Below, in pieces: positions 1-10,611 of a stretch of 64,000 nt of DNA. Numbering within the stretch: the stretch's first letter is position 1; each line of letters opens with the position of its first letter. The DNA is from Diploscapter coronatus. Its lineage: Eukaryota > Nematoda > Chromadorea > Rhabditida > Rhabditidae. The notes beneath the pieces are model-generated. The model saw only the letters and a program-made list of their open reading frames with translations, had not been told where the DNA came from and did not search any database. The stretch spans positions 38,269,249 through 38,333,248 of the forward strand of contig OZ038423.1 in the NCBI GenBank assembly GCA_964036155.1, read 5' to 3'. The translations under genes were made by a program, and so were the position numbers.

Positions 1-189
1 AGCATACGACTTACGCCTTAGTGAAAACGAAAAAGGACGAGATTTGCGAGCAACTTTTGGAGACCCGACGGGGTCTGAGCCCGGAGCGAGAGTCCGATCC
101 TCATAGGAAGGTCTCCTTCTCCACCGCGCCTATACCGGTACGAAAACTGAATAGAACTATTATTTTCCAATTGTTATTTTTATTTAATT

Positions 190-222
<33 letters not shown>

Positions 223-3200
223 TACATATGAAATGCAGCGTTAGTTGGTATATTTTTAAGTCGAAAAGAGATAGATAGAGCCCGAGCTATTTCTTCTGGG
301 AAGAAATATACGAAGTTGGTCAACATTTCTAAACCCCTTTATGCAAAAATCTGCATATTAGTCGATTTATTCTTGTTTATCCCTTATTCCCGCGTATCAT
401 TTGGATATCATCATATCGCTGATAACTGCATTGAAATATCGTATTCCCCCATTTATTGACTATTGTTGACAGCCCATCCTAAGATATATGTCAAAAGGGA
501 TATGTGAAATCCCTAATCTAAAAGCAGGTCAGAGGAAATTCGGGATGGGGATAATATTCAGAAATGGCCAATGATTATTTCTTTCCCATAATATCTTTTC
601 TTTATTTTCAATACTATTTCTTCTTTCTATAACTCTTTGGGTTGTCTATCTTTCTATACTCTTTCTCCTTCTCTTCCAAAATCTCCCAGCTTCTCTGATC
701 GATGTCACAATAAGTCGCGCGCATGCATAAGTACTCTCGTCTCTATCTTTCCGTATCTTATTATCCAACACTATTTCTCTAATAGTAGAGATCCGGAGAA
801 CGATAAGAAGTAGTTTGGGAAATGATAGAATCAGAGAAATAGAAAGTGGAGAAATAGCGCGGAAATTCAAGAGAAAAGATGGTTTCTTTCAGACCAAAAC
901 AAAATTGGATTATCATCGCATTATGCACTTGGGAAATTGAAACAATACGAAAAATTTGAAAATTTAGGGAAAATGAAAAAAAAACCAATTATGCTAATTG
1001 TCTTTATTCAATTAGAACAATTAAATATATAAATTAAAGATCATCGTTTTCAATTAGACCATGCTTTGCGAAATGTTTGTCGAATAGCTTGGTATTCCTG
1101 AAGAAATTCGAAATTTCGCTCCAAATATTGTAGAAAGTATAGGTGAATACGGATATGTTTAGAATGAATAGGGTAGCGACGAATAGCACTGCTAAAATTC
1201 GATTTAAGCTAATTTAAATTAAGCCAAGACAATAGTAGTATTTATAATAATTTCTAGATGTTAGGCAACGAAGTCAAGTCTTTTTAATTCAGAATTATGC
1301 TCTAACTATGATTATTATTATAAATATATAATGTATGAAAAATACTTACCTGTCAAAATAATCAGACAATAAATAACGAGAATATAGTAGAGGATGCTTT
1401 TCAGGTTTATTCCGCTCATTCGGTGGACGACTATGACCGAAAGAACGAGGAAATCGATCCGGTAGCGAGTTGCGCTGAGTATGAATTGGAACGAAGATTG
1501 GAAAGGATGGAATTATTCGAAGTAAGTCCTAAAAAACAATATTCTTAAATAAATATGATATTTGAACAATTAAAAATAGAAGTGAATTATATCTAAAATT
1601 TCTAATATTTGGAAAAACAACATTTTTACATTCCTCAATTTATACGATTATCGTTAAGTTTTGAAATTTGTAAGTAGTACGTAGGAAATAATGATTTTTT
1701 TTCTTAAAATTGTGGAGTAAAAACTTACCTTTTCCAATTTTTCGCGATTTCCGATAAATTAGCCAAATGATGATGAGACACAAAATATCGATGTCGAACC
1801 AAAAATTCACCGATTCTCCAATAGACTGGGATTATGGAAATGTGAACTAGTCGTCGTGAAAATAATAGATAAATCGATTGAAATTCCTAAAGATAAGTCG
1901 GGGGATGAGTTTAATCAATCGAAATTTCAGGTCGAGTTGGAAAAAGGCGTCGAGGGATTAGGCGTAAGCATCATTGGCATGGGCGTCGGGGCGGATTCGG
2001 GTCTGGAGAAGCTTGGCATCTTTGTCAAATCGATCACCCCGGGAGGGGCCGTTCATAGGTTTGTTTAAGAGTTATCTTTTGGAAGTACAACTTTTTTTAT
2101 TAAATATATAAAAATATTTTTTAAATAATCCATTGTGACTAGATTTTATATGCTGTAAAAGTTTTTTTTCAGAGACGGCCAAATCCACGTTTGCGATCAA
2201 ATCGTCTCAGTCGACGGTAAAAGTTTGGTCGGTGTTTCTCAACTCTACGCCGCGGAAACTCTCAGGGCCACTACTAATCGAGTTCTATTTACTATTGGTA
2301 CTTTTTCTTCTTTAAAATAAGAAAATACCCACATTTTCAGGAAGAGAACCAAACCTGGAAGATTCCGAAGTAGCCCAACTGATTCGGCAAAGTGTTGAGC
2401 AGGACCGAATGAGAATGATGGAAGAAGACAGGGACAGTCAACCCGAAGACGACCCTAATGAAGGAGAGGCTGAAATTAGGGTATCCTAGAATTTTTAATA
2501 AACAATTCCTAAGATTAAAATAGAACCATGGCTCATTTAGGCTTTTTAGATAGGTAAATTTCGGCTAAAAAGTTGGTATTTTAGGCCCGCATCGCCGCTC
2601 TAGAAATGGAGCTGGAAATGTCGCAGAAAAAGGCGTCTCAGATGCACGAGGTTTACATTTGAAATTTTAGGTAAATAAAGAAAACTTTTTAAATTTAGGT
2701 GCTCGACAGTACGAAGACCCACTATGAACAGTTAGAGAAGAAGTATGAGCAGGCCAACCAACTTCTGAGGAATTATCAGGAACGAGAGAAAGAGCTATTG
2801 AGCCGCGAAGAAAACCATGTCGGACAACTTAGAGACAAAGATGCTCATTACGCTTTATTGGTGCAGCAATTAAAAGTAATTAATCCAATTATTGTGCTAA
2901 CTAGTCAATTAATTGCTCTAATTAAGGAGCGAATTGACGAGCTTGAAGTGAAGCTGGAAGAGATGGAGGAACGAAGACAGTCCATTGAAAACGAACAACT
3001 GAACGAGCTAAGGGATAGGCTGAAAGAGAAAATTGAGAGGCAAGGATTTTTTGTTGGATTTTAAAAAATGAATTTTTAGAAGAGAAGAGCACATGGCCTA
3101 CCGACCGGGAGGCGAATTGCCACATGAAGACAAGGCAGTCATGGCGAACCTAATTTCTACCCCTACCTTGACTGTAAGCCTTGAAATGTTTTGAATATAA

Positions 3201-4666
3201 ACACTTTTCTGAATTACTTTAACACGTCTATCACTATTCACGTTAGATATTGAATGTGTTATTATAGATGACCGACGACTTAAGACGAAATAAACTATGC
3301 ACAAATTCGAATATGCAAAGTGTGCATTGCGTATTTACAAATAGTCGCCACATTCATTCATTAAATCGATGAATTGTCGTAGGGCTTGCTGCAAACAGCG
3401 CGCTAGTTTCTGCGCGTCAAAATTGCATTTCATTTTTCCTTGCCTCAAGTTATCGGTCGTTAACAATAATAGTTTGCTATCAGTATTACTATTTTAAGAC
3501 TTTATATGTATGTATGTATATAAATCTGTCCTATAGGGTAAGATCAAAATGTTCAGAACACCTTGACCAGAAAAGACGCCGAAGTCTCAGTCGGATCGTC
3601 CTGCGACGACTCTCAGCACTCGTCGTGTTGCGACTCGCCGATTCCAAGAATCTCCGAGCCCGCAAGTCCAGCCATGCCCCATAAATTCGTGCATCGCCGA
3701 TTACTCTTACCACTCAAGAAGAAATACCTAAGTAATCCATCAATATGATATTTAAATCAATATTAGCTATTTGGAAGCTTCAAGCCCTCAAGCCATGCGA
3801 CATGGTGTGAGGAAGCGATTCTTTTCTCACACCATTTCGCCATGGCTTGAGGCTTCCAAATTGCCACCTCAATATTGAATTTAGACGAAATGGAAATGTG
3901 GCGTTCCCAAGTCGTCGGCCTGCAAGCCCTCCATTGGACTGTGGACGACGTCTGTCAACTGCTCGTGTCGATTGGACTCGACAAATATGTGCCCGAGTTC
4001 ACTATCAACAAAATTAATGGCGCTAAGTTGTTGGATTTGGATGGTTCGAAGTTGAAGGTATGCATAATAAATCCTACTATCACGGAAAAGTTAAAACTCT
4101 TATTACGTTCACTTATATTATCTTCTATATATATTATAGTTCAGACATATATTTTATATTAGTACCATGACAATTCTATTATCGTGAATTCTTTTATTTG
4201 AAACAATTTCTTTTCCTTTCTTTCAATTGCCCAGAAGAATCATCCGAACAAATGAATCATCCAATTTCTTTTGTAAAAACCCTAGACAAATGACTAAACC
4301 GTCCTTTATAAACCCCGATATTGTTGGCAGTATTGGGGTGGCTTGACCAACCATCATCTAGTAAAGATTTATGCAATAAGTAGATCTACAACTATACAAT
4401 TTCAAGTTAATAGTTAGATAAGAAGGAAACTTATTTTTGTCTGTTCTAAACATAGATTTGAAGATATAGTTTATATTTACAAGATAAAATTTATCTAAAT
4501 GAATTTTCTTTGTTTTCAGGCCATGGGAATCCAAAACCACTCCGATAGATCGTTGATCAAGAAGAAAATCAAGATCATCAAAAGCCGTATCGAAAGGGAG
4601 CGAAAAATCCTTGAAAAAGAGAGCCGAGCTCGTGTTTTAATGCGTTCCGTGCAGATGAACGTTTAA
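1..4666 (+). CDS. nab-1: Neurabin/spinophilin, 3' part (5' end outside window)
   Basis: Actin- and PP1-binding scaffold of synapses and cell junctions. Exons read: <1-137, 1405-1521, 1931-2058, 2173-2297, 2341-2480, 2585-2650, 2699-2875, 2927-3039, 3080-3173, 3557-3731, 3885-4057, 4520-4666 (TAA). The first exon carries [16 protein letters not shown] (108-119) is the RVxF-type PP1 docking motif and the following residues match the neurabin STAPI signature. The next exon has [18 protein letters not shown] domain follows (exons 1931-2341, containing [20 protein letters not shown]), then a Glu-rich coiled coil (2585-3173), a Ser-rich linker, and a C-terminal SAM domain ([20 protein letters not shown] ... 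[13 protein letters not shown]). Domain order is that of neurabin. The N-terminal actin-binding part lies before the window. Intron 3040-3079 has a GC donor. Intron 2876-2926 is 51 bases and in frame, so its retention would not break the protein. Confidence 0.93.
138..1404 (+). other. Long neurabin intron
   Basis: Phase-0 intron between the PP1-docking exon and the [10 protein letters not shown] exon. AT-rich; it contains an A-run followed by a (TA)n tract near 207-225. I see no coding exon in it. Confidence 0.75.
207..225. repeat. (TA)n tract after A-run
   Basis: TATATATATATATATATA follows an A-run of about 18 in the first neurabin intron. Confidence 0.85.
3040..3079 (+). other. GC-AG intron in neurabin
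   Basis: The exon ends ...GAGAG and continues GCAAGG; the intron closes with TTTTTAG. Joining AG to A restores Arg and keeps the coiled-coil frame. The only GT nearby would leave an intron of about 27 bases, too short for nematodes. AG|GCAAG is the usual strong consensus of GC-AG introns. Confidence 0.8.
3268..3466 (+). repeat. MITE family 2, copy 1 (neurabin intron)
   Basis: Imperfect terminal inverted repeats: GACCGACGACTTAAGAC on the left and CTCAAGTTATCGGTCGTTAA on the right. It shares internal blocks in the same order with 15339-15535, including GCACAAATTCGAATATG and CAAACAGCGCGCTA. About 200 bases, with no ORF of a transposase. Confidence 0.75.
3768..3864 (+). repeat. Hairpin / foldback element (family 6, copy 1)
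   Basis: Near-palindrome of about 97 bases filling most of the 153-base intron 3732-3884. The left arm starts ATTTGGAAGCTTCAAGCC and the right arm ends GGCTTGAGGCTTCCAAATT. The outer ends (ATTTGGAA ... TTCCAAATTGC) are shared with 44318-44429. Confidence 0.75.
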
Positions 4667-5513
4667 AATAATTTCTTTTTATAAATATAATGATAGTATT
4701 TGTATAAAGCCTAATGTTTCTGGACTTAATACTTTACATTGGTACTATATTTTAAGTCCAGAAAGATTATTTTATTATGCATATCTATGAAAGTACCCAA
4801 AATATCCTGTTCAGTAGAATTTCAGTTTTCCGCATAAATACTATTCTTAGCCAATTTATTTCATAATCGCGAGTAAGAAAGCATCATTCTATAAGTTAAA
4901 TATATATGAACAGATTCAGTTATATTTATTTTTCTCAACTAAACATTATATCGATTTGATATATCAAATGCAAGCGTAGCTATGCCTAGAATTGTTGCTA
5001 TCTTCTAAATATTGAATTCCAGTTATTTCGACCTTAAACTTCACTTATTTTATGAATCTATTTTTATTCCAATTTGCTAAACTCGAGATTGATACGCAAT
5101 GATATTTATTGAGTTTCTTTCGAAATCTCAAAGTCTCTGAATGTTGTGATGAATACCTGATGAAAAATATTTGCCTAATTCTCAAATTTAATCTAACTTT
5201 TTCTATGTCATTTTTGCCAAACCCTCATTCTTTTTTGTAAACTTTCTAATTTAATAAATTTGATTATTACAGATATATTTATTCGAATATAATATGCATT
5301 GAAAATTATGACAATACTTTGGTCCTGAATTTAGATTTGAAAAAATTTAGAAAAAAGACGAAAGGAATGCAAAAGCTTATGATATTTCGATAAATGCAAA
5401 GATATTATGTGTTAGGGTATTAGGCAGTATGTGAAATTAATTAACATAGCGTTGCTAACATATAAAATATGAATATTATCATAATGTGACAAAAGAATAA
5501 ATGTCAAGCATGT
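4667..5513. other. Intergenic, between convergent 3' ends
   Basis: AT-rich sequence between the neurabin stop and the stop of the minus-strand GST-like gene. Candidate AATAAA-like signals occur soon after the neurabin stop. I see no further gene. Confidence 0.6.
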
Positions 5514-7590
5514 TTAACGTCTCCAGTTAGAGTCGAGACTGAGATTTTCCGTGGCGTTATGCCAATCCGGCCAGAAGCGGCCTTTTATTCTCTCCACGAA
5601 AGACACCTAAATTTGCAATTCCGTCAACTTTGAACCCTCATCATTTTTGGCAGGATAAATGGTTTTCACAAGATTTTTATATCGATCGATAGATCTTTTT
5701 ACGCTCTATCTTTCTATAGGAAATTCGTTGGAATTGGAACATTTTATAGTAGTTTGCAGAGCAACTGGAGCGCCATCAATTAATATAATCTTTTTACCAA
5801 GTTAGGCGTGCACTGCTCCATGTATTTCTTGACCTCCGGATCGAATTGCGGGGTGTAGACGAGTTGCGCGAGATGGCCGAAGGCTGTAGCGTCGACCTAA
5901 GATTGTTTTGCTATTTTAAAAATTGGCATAAAAACAGATACCGTGGTCGGAATATCTCCGAAGAAATAGTCCTTGTCTCCTAAGAGTACAGACAGGGCCC
6001 TCAGCTGGTCCTTAGCGAACTGCATAACCTCTGCTGGAGTATTTTTGCCAATTCCGTTAGCCATCACTTTGGCTTTAATCTGAAGTTATTATTGAAGGTG
6101 GGAAATTTTAAAGCAACTTCTGTATTCGATAAAGGAACTTGAATGTGGGTCAAGTTAAAACATCAAATTAACCCCTCCGGAGTTAACCTTCGAACTTTAA
6201 CAAGTGTTGAAAAATTGGCTTAGTCCATAGTTGGTGGGCTTTTTGTTGGAAAATAGCATGATTCAGACATAAGAGCCCGCGAACTATGAGTCTAAGCCTT
6301 CGAAATTGACCTTTTTCGACATCTGCATCTTTCCGAAGATCTTCATGAGCGTTCCCTTCAGGCCTCTGGCGTGAGGTCCGAACCCAGTCGGTCCGAAGAA
6401 CCATTTAGCATCGCGATTGCGACTGTACATGTAGATCCAGTGAATGCTGTTCTCGATTAGAGCGTGAATCGCTTCAGCGTGAGCGTTGTCTTGAGGAGAC
6501 AAGCGCTGGTCGGGGTTCTAAAAATGGTAGAGTTCGTTCAGACGTTAGTTGCAGCTGCAACTCGCTCGAAATAGCACTAGAAATGGCGCAATCGCGGCTC
6601 TGTTCACTTCCCGTGCTATTTCAAACGAGTTGCGTAAGTTGCAAGTTGCATTGCAACTAACGTCTGAACAGGCCCATAAAACTATGTTTTCTGATAAAAT
6701 ATTGACTCGGTTAAGAATAATACCTTAGCCTCCTTCTTGAGATAGTCGATGATGTCGTTGCTATCAGAGAAAACTCGGCCATTCAGTTCGATGAAAGGAA
6801 CCTGACCCTTGGGTGAGTAGTGTTTGAATTCGTTGCTGATGTTCTGAAAACTACTCTTTCATTATTTCTTTTATTTTTTAAAATTAAAATATCATAGTTT
6901 AAAATAACTACATATATACATTGTTTAGTAGTAATTTATCGATTACACAAGGTCCTTTTACACCGCTTTTTTCCTAATTTCCTGCACTTTGGTAATTTTT
7001 TTGCCAATATTTTGTCATCTTCTATCAGCAAAGAATGCGCTGATAATTTGTTAACTTGTAATTTGGAAGATCTAATAGAATAGACGGGGGCAAAAAGTTG
7101 TGAGATAGCGAAATCGCTGGCCAAATTTCCGATGAATTGATGTGAAATTTCAGTTCGATGACCACGCCCGAGACGGAAGAGGGGAAATTAGCCGAAAAAT
7201 TTGCGAGTTTTTGTTTCTTTCACCGCTAATTGCGTGAAGAATTTAAAAAATAATCGATAAAATAGGATATTTCCATATTTAAATTGAATAAAACGACTTG
7301 AAAAAATGAATATATCGCTACTACTTTATAAGACTTTTCAATCAATGTATAATAAATAACACCTAGAAGATGTGATACTTCAGTACCTATGCTTATAATA
7401 GTACAATTTAAAATCATATAATAATAAGAAATACCGAATAAGAGATATCAGCGATTCGGAGCCACGTCTCCAGCTTCAAGCAGTAAGGCGACGGCGAGGG
7501 GATCATTTTGATCCTCGGGAACTGTACCAGGTAAACGTGATTTTCTTGCCAATCAGGCTTCAGCAAACGACGCTCCTTAGTTTTGCCCAT
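5514..7590 (-). CDS. GST-like protein, FAXC / cadmium-responsive (CDR) type
   Basis: Six exons on the minus strand: 7435-7590, 6724-6843, 6311-6517, 5942-6079, 5798-5896, 5514-5606; 270 aa. The N-terminal thioredoxin-like part has PSPYCLKLETWLRIADISY, then KGQVPFIELNGR and SDSNDIIDYL. The helical C-terminal part carries RDLRALS-like and DIPTTVDATAFGHLAQLVY motifs, as in the Failed-axon-connections/metaxin-related GST branch and the C. elegans CDR proteins. The protein ends with WPDWHNATENLSL. Family members have roles in axon growth (fly fax) or metal response (worm cdr); which applies here is not shown. The start is the first in-frame ATG after a TTTAAG acceptor-like site. Confidence 0.85.
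6537..6669. repeat. Inverted-repeat element in GST-like gene intron
   Basis: Perfect 18-base ends: TTCAGACGTTAGTTGCA at the left and TGCAACTAACGTCTGAA at the right, with a second inner pair (CAACTCG...CGAGTTG, GAAATAGCA...TGCTATTTC). About 133 bases, lying in intron 6518-6723. Confidence 0.8.
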
Positions 7591-9325
7591 TTTTGAGTCT
7601 TAAAGTTGTTACTATATTTGGAAAATTAATATTTCAATTTAAAATATGCGGATATTCCATTCGAAAGAATAGCTTTAATAGGTCTTTTGTATTCCACACC
7701 CACTTTTTAAGGGAAGAGTAGGGGAAAGGAGAACATGGACGTGGATGTGGAATACAAGAAGCCGGTTTAATGGGTAGATAATGAATTTTAGACTTAGTTA
7801 AATTGACGCAATCTCAGGAAAGATAGGAAGTTTGATATGTGAGAGTGGAAATATAAAATGCAATAAAAATGAACCATTTAAAATTATTTTTCAATAGATG
7901 TTCATTTTCAAAAATAATTATATAAAATTTTAAAATATCTATTGAACTTGCTGTGTATTCGGTTGTGGCGAAAGTGCAATTGTGAAAAGGCAATGATGAA
8001 ACCATCTACTCCTATATGTCTGATCTCTCTAACAGTTAAAGATGGAAAACTCTAGCCATCTAAACTCTGACTCATTTCATTTCAAATTTTGCCTGGATCC
8101 AAATTGATGAGTACTTGGGGAGGTAAACAAAATACCAGAACGGTAAATTGCAGGCGGCAAAATCAAATAAATCGAAAATACGAAAGTGCGAGTAAGAGAG
8201 AGGTGCGCAGAATACAAATAAAAACAAGAAGAGTTTGGAAAGATGGAAAATTTTCCCCTTTGCCAGAAATTTCAAGTCTAGAAATTCTGCCTTTGTAGAG
8301 AAAGGGGGCGGTACGGTCTTCCAAATTTCGGTTTCTAATGACTAGAGTGCATATCTTCAAGTGCATGAAAGGTCAGACATACAGAGTGTTAAAAGTAATT
8401 GGTGGGTTGATAGAGTCGACTATCTTAATTATGGAAAGTGTTAGACATGGAGAGAAGAAATCCGAAATTAGAAGAGAAGACAATTGAAATTAGAGAAGTG
8501 GGAAAAATCTCTATCGTCGCGTGGTAAGACATAATCAGACAAAACAGGCTATGTGATATTGGAATTAGAGATAAAAAGGGAATTTCGAATCCGGTTCCGA
8601 GGATTTTAGCGGTTTAGATAGATAGGGGAATAGTATGAGAACAAGATAGACTATAAAAAGATGCAGAAAATTGCGAAATCTAGATTTGGGATAGGCTATA
8701 TGGCTGAATGGTTTATAGAAACTTGCGAAAAAAGGAACTACAAAACTTTTACCGAAAGCCAGAGTAAATATTTGACAAAACTCATCACAGGTAAGGTAAA
8801 TCAATATTTCTGCAAGAACAACATTATGATTCATAGAAAATTTAGGCACATGATTAAAGATAGACACTAAAGCCGGTTGGTATCATTTAAATTATATATG
8901 GCTACCCGAGAAATGAATAGTCAATTCGGGTAAGAAGGAACTATAGCACGTGGCCAAACACTCTGAGAGATAGAAAGAAAATGAGATAGTATAAAATTTT
9001 GAGAGTGAAAAGACAGAGAAAGTTTATAGAATAGCTTCAACTTTCTGAAGAGAGTAGAGATTAGAAAGTAAACACTAAAATATACGATAAAGAGAATAGA
9101 ATAATGGGAAGAAAAATGAAAATATACTATATCCGGTGCAATGAAAGGTATCGATGCCCGAAAATGGCCTTGTAGAGTAAAAGAATGGGGGAAAGGAATT
9201 GATAGCAAAGGTGAGGGTAACTGCCATTGAAGGTCAGCAATTTTTCTAACGAAAGGATTTATTCTGCAAAAATTTCTCCGGGATAGCCGAATTTTTAGGC
9301 TGGTTGGCTTTCTTCGCTAGCGTGA
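7591..9325. other. Intergenic, purine-rich, no gene seen
   Basis: Upstream of the GST-like gene. From about 8060 to 9230 the plus strand is rich in short AGA/GAA-type words (for example AAGAGAGAGG near 8195), which opens many long meaningless ORFs on both strands. A short hairpin lies at 7681-7763. No splice-supported coding sequence. Confidence 0.5.
7681..7763. repeat. Short foldback
   Basis: Arms TCTTTTGTATTCCACACCCA and its near complement GTGGATGTGGAATACAAGAA enclose a loop of about 45 bases. It could be a small MITE or a hairpin RNA locus; the sequence alone does not decide. Confidence 0.6.
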
Positions 9326-10611
9326 TTAGCGCGGTACGTCTTCTTCGTTCTCCCTGCTCGCTCCCTGTAAATACGGTGTAATTCTTATATTCTTATTAGT
9401 GTCGCTGGAAAAATCCTTACGTAGACATAGTTATTGGTCGGCTCGTGAGGTTTGCCGTTGGCCACTTTGCGCCTTTTCGGCGATTCCTCTTTGGGTGCCT
9501 GAAATTGGGGACATTCAGAAATGCTCCCAAATTCTGGGAACAAGTTTGCTCCCAGCCTGTTCCTTCTGCGTCCCCCGATTCTGCTCGCTCGTGGTGTCCG
9601 AATAGCGAGCGAGCTCCGTGCTCAAGTCGTCTTCGTAGTCCAATGCGAGCTGAAAACAGTTGAATTTCAGTCTTATGCTAAAAATAAACATGTATCTCAT
9701 TTTAAAGCTGAATACGATTACATTACATTAAAATTATATAGCTTGTAGCGTTAATACACTTCCTGTTCAAAGTTATGAAGATAACTTATATGTTATAAAG
9801 TGAGAGAACAATTGTATGCATCTTGCAAAAATCGAAAAAGGGAAAAGAATTCCGAAAAATTAAACTATTATTGATTGGAGAGAACGCGTCGATATCCAAA
9901 AATTGCGCTATTCGTCTCGTCTCTCTTCTACACGACTCACTATTTCACACCTATGACATTCAATTTCGAACTGCTGCATGTGAATATCGACTTTCTCTCC
10001 AATCAATGATGCCAAATCAGAAGTAGCGAACTCTGAGAAAGCGGTGTTGGACACCGTCCCATTGGCGCTGCGCCTCATCGTCAACGTCGCAGAAAACTCG
10101 TCGGAAGAGTAATCTTCTGAGTCGAATCCCTGTAACTTGGCGATGTGTCGCCGCAGGAATGACATGTCAATCAATCAGTACCCGTCTGCCGAATGCGCCC
10201 TCCTCGTTTAATTCCATCGTCGCGTTCCATTCGTCGATCACCTTGTTCAGGTTCGTCGCTAGCTGAAGAAGATCGGATAGTTTGATTTGCAATGCTTATA
10301 ATGGAGTAACTTTAAAAGAATATAAATCAAAGGAAACGCAGAGACAAATAGTTAAGACTTGCGGGTATTCCTTCCTCATTCTCTTTTCAAAGGCTCATCT
10401 CGGGAACAATAGAGAGTATTTGAGAAGATAATTTCCAATCCGATGAACCAACCTGACCGTACTGCGTGTCCCAATTACCAATGAGTTTGTCGATGTCCCG
10501 ATTGGCGGCGAGTAGCTTGTCGTCGATAGAGCCGTGGCTGCGCACCGCCGCGTCCAGATCCACGATCTTCTGCACCAACTCATCGTACGTCTTCTCGCGC
10601 TCCACGCGATT
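9326..10611 (-). CDS. Unrecognised coiled-coil/acidic protein, 3' exons
   Basis: Six exons in consistent frame on the minus strand: 10453-10611, 10182-10262, 9941-10129 (end uncertain), 9542-9649, 9421-9498, 9326-9364 (TAA). The first has heptad-like helical sequence (TYDELVQKIVDLDAAVRSHG, DKLIGNWDTQYG) that recalls a spectrin-type repeat. Acidic Ser/Thr-rich stretches follow (FDSEDYSSDEFSATLTMRR; DYEDDLSTELARYSDTTSEQ). Near the C-terminus ESPKRRKVANGK resembles a nuclear localisation signal. No ATG fits the first exon, so 5' exons are missing; I could not find them between 10612 and 14442. I do not recognise the family. A large spectrin-repeat or nuclear-envelope protein is possible but unproven. 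Confidence 0.6.
9870..10008 (+). repeat. MITE family 1, copy A
   Basis: 139 bases with inverted ends ATTGATTGGAGAGAA and TTCTCTCCAATCAAT. It shares the internal GATATCCAAAAATTGCGCTA and GACTCACTATTTC with copies at 14250-14387 (inverted) and 61161-61295. It overlaps the end of an exon of the minus-strand gene 9326-10611. Confidence 0.9.
10392..10420. repeat. Solo end of the 31066-31241 element
   Basis: GCTCATCTCGGGAACAATAG plus AGAGTA matches the right arm of the element at 31066-31241 (CTCATCTCGAGAACAATGG, GAGAGTA) with few changes. It lies in an intron of the minus-strand gene. Confidence 0.5.

Noticed and set aside
8565..9208. Several 70-100 codon ORFs on both strands
   Set aside because: They come from purine-strand asymmetry; there is no splice structure and the amino-acid composition is biased.
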